Shown here piece by piece: positions 36,925 through 43,047 of a stretch of DNA of 46,213 bases (within the stretch, counting starts at the first letter, position 1; the number at the start of each line of letters is the position of its first letter). A program made the position numbers and the translations under genes. The notes under the pieces are model-generated. The model had not been told where the DNA came from. It was given only the letters and a program-made list of their open reading frames with translations, and did not search any database. Source of the stretch: Clostridiales bacterium. GTDB taxonomy: Bacteria > Bacillota > Clostridia > Christensenellales > CAG-138. The DNA lies in NCBI GenBank assembly GCA_012838425.1, contig DUPG01000002.1:1-46213 (forward strand), in the 5' to 3' direction.

Positions 36925-36983
36925 TGCATAATATTATTCGCGAAATAGTTTTGTTACTGTCGAAAAAGGGGGAAATCTGAGGC

Positions 36984-37406
36984 TTGAGCAAAGAAGGCTT
37001 TTACACTTTTAAGGGATATCAGCTGCTTGACAGCCATGCGCTGACTATCTCAATGGAGGACTACTTGGAGATGATTTATAGAATGTCAAGCGGCACTGTG
37101 CGCGTAAATGAGCTTGCAAAAAATCTCAATGTGCGCCCGTCGTCTGCTTCGAAGATGGCAGACAATCTGCGTGCGCTGGGCTATATTGAGTTTCAGAAGT
37201 ATGGTGAGATTGCATTGACCGAAAAAGGCAAAAAGGCAGGGGAGTACCTACTGCACCGCCACGAAGTGCTGCACGAGTTCTTGTGCCTGCTGAATCATTC
37301 GTCAAAAGAGCTTGAGCAGGTAGAGAAAATAGAGCACTTTATCAATAAGAATACGCTAATAAGCATTGAAAGGCTTATTAAGTTTATGAGGGAAAATGGA
37401 TACTGA
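36984..37406 (+). CDS. DtxR-family metal-dependent transcriptional regulator
   Basis: 140 residues. After an extension FYTFKGYQLL typical of clostridial members comes MEDYLEMIYRM, the winged helix VNELAKNLNVRPSSASKMADNL, and a dimerisation/metal domain with HRHEVLHEFL and EHFI. Without an SH3 domain it is the MntR/IdeR short type. It starts at TTG 36984; the ribosome binding site is weak or unusual (GAGG ends one nt before, GGGGG 11 nt before). Divergence from feoAB suggests it senses iron and represses uptake, though manganese cannot be excluded. Confidence 0.88.
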   Translation: MSKEGFYTFKGYQLLDSHALTISMEDYLEMIYRMSSGTVRVNELAKNLNVRPSSASKMADNLRALGYIEFQKYGEIALTEKGKKAGEYLLHRHEVLHEFLCLLNHSSKELEQVEKIEHFINKNTLISIERLIKFMRENGY

Positions 37407-37463
37407 GCCATACCTGTTATATGGCTTACGAAATCGCTGAACATCTGCTTTTCAGTTTCCTGA

Positions 37464-38357
37464 TTATTCTTTCTCTTTTACTGTTAGCCGGGGCTTTTCG
37501 CTGTTTTCGCAGCAATCGTTCTTGCCGATTTCATCTACATTGAACTTTTTGCTTAGATACACGAACAGCACAGATATTGCAAGCCCTATTGCAAGTGAAG
37601 CCGCCCCTATTAACCAGTTGAAATTCGGGTCTTCTTTGGGAAGCCCCAGGTATATGCTTATAAAAGAGCCGCATATGAAGCCGAACACCATGGAGTATGC
37701 GAAGCCATGATACCTCTTAAAAACATACTTTGTAAGGCGCGAGAACAGCACCATGCCGACAGCAAACGCCGCTCCGAACACGAGCAGCACGGGTATATTG
37801 ATTGATTTAGCCGAGTGCAGCATGTAGTCATATATTCCGGGAACCATCAGCACCATTGAAACGCTCATTCCGGGAATCATTCCCGAGGCGCCGCCCAATG
37901 CGCCGCATAGCCCCACGAACAGCAGGCTTACACTTTCATAATCCTGAACCTGCTTTGCGTTCAATCGCAATATTCCAACCGAAACAGCCAAGCCGAACGC
38001 TACCAATATTCCTATAATATAGCGTTTCTTGAAGCCGCCTGCGGCAGCGTCCTTAAAAATTACAGGCAGATTGCCGGCTATCAATCCCATAAACAATAGG
38101 TATGTGGCTTTTTTATATGTTTCGAAAAGGTAGCTGAACACGATTACGAAAAGCACAAGGCTTATCAGCATTCCTATTCCCATGGGAAATAGATAGATTA
38201 TATTCCTTTTGATGTTCTTGAATGGATTTGCGACAATGTCTAAAAGCTTTGTGTATATGCCCATCATTACAGCCATTACGCTGCCCGAAACACCGGGTGC
38301 GAATATGCTTATTCCAAGAAAAAAACCGCAGAATATGCGATACAAAAAGTCCTTCAC
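37464..38357 (-). CDS. DUF368 membrane protein, probable polyprenyl-phosphate transporter
   Basis: 297 residues with about eight transmembrane helices. GISIFAPGVSGSVMAVMMGIY near the N-terminus and GGASGMIPGMSVSMVLM in the middle are the paired PGxSG motifs of DUF368. Published work assigns this family (PopT) and DedA proteins to recycling of undecaprenyl phosphate across the membrane. The start is GTG 38357 with GGGGAG 7 nt upstream; a TTG 15 nt earlier overlaps the ribosome binding site. The C-terminal tail is charged and short. Confidence 0.85.
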   Translation of the reverse strand: MKDFLYRIFCGFFLGISIFAPGVSGSVMAVMMGIYTKLLDIVANPFKNIKRNIIYLFPMGIGMLISLVLFVIVFSYLFETYKKATYLLFMGLIAGNLPVIFKDAAAGGFKKRYIIGILVAFGLAVSVGILRLNAKQVQDYESVSLLFVGLCGALGGASGMIPGMSVSMVLMVPGIYDYMLHSAKSINIPVLLVFGAAFAVGMVLFSRLTKYVFKRYHGFAYSMVFGFICGSFISIYLGLPKEDPNFNWLIGAASLAIGLAISVLFVYLSKKFNVDEIGKNDCCENSEKPRLTVKEKE

Positions 38358-38506
38358 TAATCTACTCCCCAAAAATACTGCTATGGAGTATTGTATAGTT
38401 TTCTAAACGGAATATCAACCGTATAGTTTGATTATATTTTATTGCATTTGCGATTAGCACTATTGTCCACGCGTTTTCATATACTAAATTATAGAGTTTC
38501 GAGGAT

Positions 38507-38722
38507 GTGAAGCCATTGTATAGATTTATAAACAAGCCAAGAAAATGCTGCGATAAGAAAACGCGAAGGACTAAGAGCAGGTGCTGCCGAAGCCCTTCTA
38601 CCGTGCTTATACTGCTGCTCATATTTATTGCGCTTATGCTGCTGCTTCTGCTTCCGCCATGGGTGTTTTGCATAGGCGCAGGGGTTACCGCGGTTGTGGT
38701 GGTGCTGGTGAGGGAAAGCTAA
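38507..38722 (+). CDS. Small basic/membrane protein, hypothetical
   Basis: 71 residues, not recognised. A basic N-terminal part with two CC pairs (residues about 14-27) precedes one long hydrophobic segment (about 32-66) with LLPPWVFC. GTG 38507 is the first start; GAGG is only 2 nt away, so TTG 38516 (spacing 11) is also possible. It stands alone between the divergent DUF368 gene and a hairpin array. Coding status is moderate at best, resting on the protein-like composition and the downstream terminator. Confidence 0.4.
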   Translation: MKPLYRFINKPRKCCDKKTRRTKSRCCRSPSTVLILLLIFIALMLLLLLPPWVFCIGAGVTAVVVVLVRES

Positions 38723-38729
38723 CGGTTTC

Positions 38730-38788
38730 AGCTAAATTTAGCTTTTCGGTTCACCGAAAAATTTAGCTTGCCGAAGGCGAATTTAGCT
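38730..38788. repeat. Micro-hairpin array with ATTTAGCT spacers
   Basis: A 14-bp palindrome AGCTAAATTTAGCT (38730-38743), hairpin TTTTCGGT-TC-ACCGAAAA (38743-38760), spacer ATTTAGCT (38761-38768), hairpin GCC-GAA-GGC (38770-38778), spacer ATTTAGCT (38781-38788). The spacer is the complement of the AGCTAAAT at 8008-8057. Confidence 0.65.
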
Positions 38789-38818
38789 GAAAAAGCACTG
38801 TATATACAGTGCTTTTTC
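38789..38818. terminator. Bidirectional terminator, perfect 30-bp palindrome
   Basis: Two exact 15-nt arms (GAAAAAGCACTGTAT and its complement) with five T on either strand. It can end the tRNA cluster on the minus strand and the small gene at 38507 on the plus strand. Confidence 0.85.
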
Positions 38819-38819
38819 A

Positions 38820-38896
38820 TGGCGTACCCGGGAGGATTCGAACCTCTGACCTTTGGAGTCGGAGTCCAATGCTCTATCCAACTGAGCTACGGGTAC
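38820..38896 (-). tRNA. tRNA-Arg (CCG)
   Basis: 77 nt including encoded CCA. Acceptor GTACCCG pairs with CGGGTAC; D-arm GCTC/GAGC; anticodon loop CTCCGAC between TTGGA and TCCAA; T-loop TTCGAAT. It reads CGG. Confidence 0.95.
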
Positions 38897-39111
38897 ATGC
38901 AACATATTTTAGCATACGCATTTGATTCATGTAAACAAGTGCGAATATTTACCATATCACCCGTTTTGTGTGGCAACATAAAAAGCGAAAAGCCGCTTGC
39001 TTTTCGATATTAAGCATATACGCAAAGCAATAAAACCGGGCTTGAAGCTCAACTTAATGTTCACAGGATGTGCAAATATTGACTGGCAAATGCAAAGCCT
39101 TTTTGATAATA
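38897..39111. other. Spacer between tRNA-Arg and tRNA-Cys
   Basis: About 215 nt without a gene on either strand. A terminator follows tRNA-Cys at its right end, so tRNA-Arg may depend on read-through or on a promoter I did not identify. Confidence 0.4.
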
Positions 39112-39137
39112 AAAAAGAAACGAAATCCGTTTCCTTG
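39112..39137 (-). terminator. Terminator after tRNA-Cys
   Basis: Minus strand stem-loop with loop GATTT between complementary ACG/CGT-based arms, followed by a run of about six T. Confidence 0.6.
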
Positions 39138-39160
39138 CTAAATCAACTCAAATAATATGT

Positions 39161-39235
<75 letters not shown>

Positions 39236-39247
39236 TTATATATGACT

Positions 39248-39323
39248 TGGAGCGGGAAACGGGGCTCGAACCCGCCACCTTCGCCTTGGCAAGGCGACGC
39301 TCTACCGAATGAGCTATTCCCGC
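39248..39323 (-). tRNA. tRNA-Gly (GCC)
   Basis: 76 nt with encoded CCA. Acceptor GCGGGAA/TTCCCGC, anticodon loop TTGCCAA flanked by CGCC/GGCG-type stem, discriminator U. Confidence 0.95.
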
Positions 39324-39332
39324 AAGAAGAAG

Positions 39333-39408
39333 TGGTGCCTCAGAGTGGAGTCGAACCACCGACACAGGGATTTTCAGTCCCTTGCTCTACCAACTGAGCT
39401 ACCGAGGC
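39333..39408 (-). tRNA. tRNA-Phe (GAA)
   Basis: 76 nt with encoded CCA. Acceptor GCCTCGG/CTGAGGC with one G-U pair, anticodon loop CTGAAAA between GGGA and TCCC, discriminator A. Confidence 0.95.
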
Positions 39409-39412
39409 ATAT

Positions 39413-39489
39413 TGGCGACCCGGAGGGGGCTCGAACCCCTGACCTCCAGCGTGACAGGCTGGCATTCTAACCGGCTGAACTACCGGGCC
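39413..39489 (-). tRNA. tRNA-Asp (GTC)
   Basis: 77 nt with encoded CCA. Acceptor GGCCCGG/CCGGGTC, anticodon loop CTGTCAC between CCAGC and GCTGG, discriminator G. Confidence 0.95.
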
Positions 39490-39499
39490 TTATTCAGAA

Positions 39500-39575
39500 T
39501 GGTGGGAGCAACAGGGCTCGAACCTGTGACCCTCTGCTTGTAAGGCAGATGCTCTCCCAGCTGAGCTATGCTCCC
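39500..39575 (-). tRNA. tRNA-Val (TAC)
   Basis: 76 nt with encoded CCA. Acceptor GGGAGCA/TGCTCCC, anticodon loop CTTACAA between CTGC and GCAG, discriminator A. First of the cluster in transcription order Val-Asp-Phe-Gly-Cys. Confidence 0.95.
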
Positions 39576-39597
39576 ATTCGCAATTCTGACGAATGCC

Positions 39598-39626
39598 ATT
39601 ATACATTAGCCGATTTGCTTTGTCAA
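39598..39626 (-). promoter_or_regulatory. Perfect-consensus promoter of the tRNA cluster
   Basis: Minus strand TTGACA (39626-39621), 17-nt spacer, TATAAT (39603-39598). Start predicted near 39591, about 16 nt ahead of tRNA-Val. Confidence 0.9.
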
Positions 39627-39825
39627 TACCTATTTTCATTTATTTTTTATTTTTTCTGTATGTATTGCTTTTTGCCCTGAAATAAAGCAATAGAGCTGCA
39701 TAACTTTTTATGCTTGGGCTTGTTTCACATTCTATATATAAGTAAATGTATGCGTTTCAGTTACTTTTTTCAAGGTGCATCAGCTGTCAGTGGGCAAAAT
39801 ATCAAATAGGCTATTCGGCATCACT
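39627..39825. other. Spacer between the tRNA promoter and the cotJC terminator
   Basis: With the flanking promoter and terminator it makes a gene-free stretch of about 304 bases (39576-39879). It is T-rich on the plus strand and I see no gene or known RNA in it. Confidence 0.4.
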
Positions 39826-39850
39826 AAAAAAACCGCGCCCTCTCAGGCGC
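39826..39850 (-). terminator. Intrinsic terminator of cotJABC
   Basis: Minus strand GCGCC-TGAGAG-GGCGC stem followed by GG and seven T, about 30 nt past the cotJC stop. Confidence 0.85.
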
Positions 39851-39879
39851 AGCTTTTATATACCGCCAACGCTTTGCCC

Positions 39880-40485
39880 TTATATAGTGCAGCATTCGGC
39901 GAACTGATTCTTATACCGCACATTGTTGTTCGGTATTATTTCCTGCAATATCTGCAAGCACTCGCCAAAGCGTTGATAGTGGTTAACTTCGCGCTGTCGC
40001 AGGAAGCGTAAAGGCTCAATAATGTCGGGGTTGTCGGTGAGCGTCATAAGGTGCTCGTATGTCGCTCTTGCCTTTTGCTCTGCCGCCAAGTCCTCTAAAA
40101 TATCGGCAATGGGGTCGCCTGTGCTCTGAATATACGCGGCTGTGAAAGGAACGCCGTTGGGGTCGCAGGGGAATACGCCCTTGTCGTGCATTGTGAAATA
40201 CCCAGCCATGCCCGCAGCCTCAATTTCACTTGCCGAAGCTCCGCGCAAGCACTGGTAAATCATTGTGCCTAACATCTCCCAATGCGCCAATTCCTCCGTG
40301 CCTATATCGTTCAGAGTCGCCCTACACCTATCGTCCGGCATTGTGAACCTTTGCGTCAAATACCTAACGCCTGCCGCAAGCTCGGAGTCCGGTCCGCCGT
40401 ACTGAGCTAACAACGCCTTTGCCATCTTAACATCAGGACACTTGATGTCAACGGGGAATTCCAACTTCTTCTGATAAATCCACAT
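39880..40485 (-). CDS. cotJC: Spore coat manganese catalase-like protein CotJC
   Basis: 201 residues. A four-helix ferritin-like fold with dinuclear metal ligands visible in TEELAHWEM, EDLAAEQKARATYEHL and REVNHYQRF. It is incorporated into the spore coat in the Bacillus system and is presumed to remove peroxide. GGAGGT lies 8 nt before the ATG. It is the third gene after cotJA and cotJB. A short extra tail ends in a CC pair. Confidence 0.95.
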   Translation of the reverse strand: MWIYQKKLEFPVDIKCPDVKMAKALLAQYGGPDSELAAGVRYLTQRFTMPDDRCRATLNDIGTEELAHWEMLGTMIYQCLRGASASEIEAAGMAGYFTMHDKGVFPCDPNGVPFTAAYIQSTGDPIADILEDLAAEQKARATYEHLMTLTDNPDIIEPLRFLRQREVNHYQRFGECLQILQEIIPNNNVRYKNQFAECCTI

Positions 40486-40506
40486 CTTCTTTTACCTCCA
40501 AAAAAT

Positions 40507-40764
40507 TTATTCCCAAGGCCAAGCTGAGCGCACCCAGCTGCCCGCTTTAGGAACCGACAGCCCAAACCCTAATAACGGATCGTATAGCTCCTCGTACTTG
40601 CCAATCAAGTCTTGAAGCTCGCTCGCGTAGCAGGCAAAGTCCTCCTTTGCCGCCATGTCGTCAGGATGCGTATCCATGTAAAGATTCAACTCAGTGCATA
40701 CGAATTGAATTTCGGAAATACGCTTCAACAGATTTTCCTTCGAATACTCGCAAGAACAGTTCAT
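40507..40764 (-). CDS. cotJB: Spore coat protein CotJB
   Basis: 85 residues. LLKRISEIQFVCTELNLYMDTHPDD and a C-terminal GSWVRSAWPWE are the family marks. It is needed with CotJA for CotJC assembly in Bacillus. AGGAGGGG precedes the ATG; 9 nt separate it from cotJA. The N-terminus carries an extra CSC motif. Confidence 0.93.
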   Translation of the reverse strand: MNCSCEYSKENLLKRISEIQFVCTELNLYMDTHPDDMAAKEDFACYASELQDLIGKYEELYDPLLGFGLSVPKAGSWVRSAWPWE

Positions 40765-40773
40765 AAGCCCCTC

Positions 40774-41061
40774 CTATTTATAAAGCCTTATCAATTCCGG
40801 AAAGAAAGTGCCATTGCACAACGCCTTTTCCGGTGTAAGACCTGCCTTGTATTCCTGATTTGCAAAATACGCGTTTGCAAGCATACAGCCATCGTAGCCT
40901 GTGCCGTCATATTTTTCGCATACTCTGCCAGCCGGAATGGTTCCCGTAACGGACATAGGGTCCATGGATTCGCCGCCCGGACTGTCTAAACAGCATACTG
41001 TGTCAACACAGTAGCTATGGCAGCCGCTTCGGTAAGAATTGCCTCTCGCATTACCATTCAT
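40774..41061 (-). CDS. cotJA: Spore coat-associated protein CotJA, cysteine-rich N-terminus
   Basis: 95 residues. The C-terminal half (LANAYFANQEYKAGLTPEKALCNGTFFPEL) matches CotJA. The first 30 residues are an extension with four cysteines (CHSYC, VCC), more than the short Bacillus protein has, which suggests disulfide cross-linking in the coat. AGGAGGAG lies 5 nt before the ATG. First gene of the cotJ operon. Confidence 0.9.
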   Translation of the reverse strand: MNGNARGNSYRSGCHSYCVDTVCCLDSPGGESMDPMSVTGTIPAGRVCEKYDGTGYDGCMLANAYFANQEYKAGLTPEKALCNGTFFPELIRLYK

Positions 41062-41105
41062 AAAAATCTCCTCCTATAAATTTTTGAACGCGTGGGTTCT
41101 TATAT

Positions 41106-41113
41106 ATCGTATG
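41106..41113 (-). promoter_or_regulatory. Sigma-E-like -10 element ahead of cotJA
   Basis: Minus strand CATACGAT matches the mother-cell sigma-E -10 pattern CATACAnT at all but one defined position, 45 nt before cotJA. The -35 is weak (GCAATTT about 12 nt upstream). cotJ is sigma-E dependent in Bacillus. Confidence 0.4.
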
Positions 41114-41140
41114 CAAGACTTTGCGAAATTGCTAAATTCT

Positions 41141-41147
41141 TGTCGAA
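41141..41147 (+). promoter_or_regulatory. Spo0A box upstream of spoIIE
   Basis: TGTCGAA, an exact match to the Spo0A binding core, about 100 nt ahead of spoIIE. In Bacillus spoIIE is transcribed by sigma-A with Spo0A. A 7-mer arises by chance every few kb, so position is the main support. I could not place -35/-10 boxes with confidence. Confidence 0.5.
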
Positions 41148-41248
41148 AAAGTTTTTGCGCGTCAAATCTACATTATTATTGCTTCTCAAATAACAAATTT
41201 CGCTTCGCTGTTAACTTATTATATGCCTATCATTTGGATTGAGGTTGT

Positions 41249-42997
41249 ATGGAAGCTAATGTTCAGAAAATTCGAGCTTATGTTCAAAGCGTAGGGGCAA
41301 CAACATGGGGCTTGTGCGCCCTGTGCTTCGTTATGTCAAGCTTTACCTGCTCGTATTTGAACATATTGACTGTTAAGTATTCCCCGCTTGGCGCTGCTGC
41401 ATTTGTCGCTGTATGGCTATACTCAAAAAGCCAAAAGACAGCCGTTTATTCGATGCTTTTTGCGCTTTTAGGCTCATTGACATTCGGAAATATTCAGGGC
41501 TTTTTCGCGCTGCTGATAGTTTTCATATTCCTTTCTATATGGACATTCTGGCAGGGTGCGGACAACATAAAGTCAAGGGACAAGCTTTTAATACTTGCCG
41601 CGGCTAACCTCATTTGCGTTATAGCGTTTTCATTCTCTACTGTGCTCTCGTGCCTTATGGGATTGCTCAACGCCTTAGTATCTATACTGATAGCGGTTAC
41701 AATACACAACGCGCTGACGATATTCACAATAGCGGCAAAGCGAAGAAGAATGCTATCAAACAACGAAATGCTGTCCTTGTGCATATTCTTCGCGTGCATA
41801 GTATTGGGCTTTTTCGGAATAAAGCTGCCCTTCATTTCGCTTGCGTCGGCATTTGCTGTTTTCATTACGCTAACTGCGTCCTATACCTGCGGAGTAATGG
41901 GTATTTGCGCGGGGCTGTCATGCGGGCTTGCTTTTGCGTTAGCTTCAAATAATATGAATGTAATACTGCCATTGGCGGTTTCTGCTTTATTAGGCGCGCT
42001 TTTGTATGCCTCCAACAAGCTCGCTGTTACATTTGTGTTTCTGGCAAGCATATATGTTTTCGGAGCGGCAATCATACACAGCTTCAAGCTCATAGACATA
42101 GCATTGGGCATATTGCCTTTTATGTTTATAAAAAGCAAGGTGTTAAAAACAATAGCCGCATACTCCACAGCCTATGAGATGAAGCACATAGTCGATGAAA
42201 AGATAGCCGCGCGCTTAGACGGTGTGGCGACTGTTGTGCGCGTGCTTCGGTCATTAGCCAAAGAGCAGGGAACGCACAAGCAGCTATCAGGGCAGCTGAT
42301 AGCCGTATGCAATGCATTTGAAAAGCTGACAAACTTTACAATAGAAGAGCATATAGAGCCTGAACAGAAATTCAAGCTGGTTATAGGAACGGCGTCGGCT
42401 TCAAAGCACAGCGGAATATCCACGGGCGACTGCATTGGCACGCTAACCTATAACAATAGCCAAATCGTTATACTCAGCGACGGTATGGGCACGGGCTCAG
42501 TAGCAAGGAAGGAAAGCGAGCTTGCCATAAACACTATATTTGACTTGATACAGGCGGGCTTTGAGCCTATGCAGGCGTTGGAATGCGCGAATAAGCTGCT
42601 GATAGATTCGGGAAACGCGGAGATTTACGCAACAATAGACGCGTTAGTATTTGATACAGTTCAATGCACTGCAAAGCTGATAAAGTTAGGTGCGCCGCCA
42701 AGCTTTGTAGTTAGAAACGGCGAGATTTACGCGGTTTTCAGCGAATCGCTCCCCATAGGCATTGTTGACGAAGCCAAGCCGCATATAAGCAACCTAAAGC
42801 TAAAAGAGGGCGACAATATTATAATGATGACAGACGGTATATCCGACTCATTGGGCGCAGGCTTGGCGGTTACTGTGTTAGAATCCATAGGGCTTTCGCA
42901 CGATGTTCAACAGAACGCTGAAACCATATTGAAAGCCGTAATGAATGGCGGCGTAGTTGACGATATGAGCATAGCCGTAATGGTTGTTACAACCTGA
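41249..42997 (+). CDS. spoIIE: Stage II sporulation protein E, short form
   Basis: 582 residues. About ten transmembrane helices (20-293), a linker of about 90 residues, then a PP2C-type phosphatase (about 385-582) with the signature SDGMGTGSVARKES and MTDGISD near the end. SpoIIE dephosphorylates SpoIIAA and so releases sigma-F in the forespore. Bacillus SpoIIE has 827 residues; here most of the central regulatory region that contacts FtsZ and oligomerises is missing. GAGG precedes the ATG. Divergent from cotJ, with a Spo0A box between. Its stop codon overlaps a minor in-frame start of the next gene. Confidence 0.94.
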   Translation: MEANVQKIRAYVQSVGATTWGLCALCFVMSSFTCSYLNILTVKYSPLGAAAFVAVWLYSKSQKTAVYSMLFALLGSLTFGNIQGFFALLIVFIFLSIWTFWQGADNIKSRDKLLILAAANLICVIAFSFSTVLSCLMGLLNALVSILIAVTIHNALTIFTIAAKRRRMLSNNEMLSLCIFFACIVLGFFGIKLPFISLASAFAVFITLTASYTCGVMGICAGLSCGLAFALASNNMNVILPLAVSALLGALLYASNKLAVTFVFLASIYVFGAAIIHSFKLIDIALGILPFMFIKSKVLKTIAAYSTAYEMKHIVDEKIAARLDGVATVVRVLRSLAKEQGTHKQLSGQLIAVCNAFEKLTNFTIEEHIEPEQKFKLVIGTASASKHSGISTGDCIGTLTYNNSQIVILSDGMGTGSVARKESELAINTIFDLIQAGFEPMQALECANKLLIDSGNAEIYATIDALVFDTVQCTAKLIKLGAPPSFVVRNGEIYAVFSESLPIGIVDEAKPHISNLKLKEGDNIIMMTDGISDSLGAGLAVTVLESIGLSHDVQQNAETILKAVMNGGVVDDMSIAVMVVTT

Positions 42998-43012
42998 TGC
43001 ACATAAAAAGGC

Positions 43013-43041
43013 TTGAAATCAATACGATTATACTATATAAT
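43013..43041 (+). promoter_or_regulatory. Promoter placed for a leaderless sortase-protein mRNA
   Basis: TTGAAA (43013-43018), 17-nt spacer, TATAAT (43036-43041), then exactly 6 nt (CTCCAC) to the ATG at 43048. Transcription would start at or next to the start codon. Confidence 0.7.
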
Positions 43042-43047
43042 CTCCAC

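Noticed and set aside
36959-36965. Spo0A box TGTCGAA before the DtxR-type regulator
   Set aside because: A 7-mer of this kind is expected several times in 46 kb and there is no sporulation context.
41898-42168. Minus-strand frames inside spoIIE
   Set aside because: They are shadows of the membrane-helix coding region and have no supporting signals.
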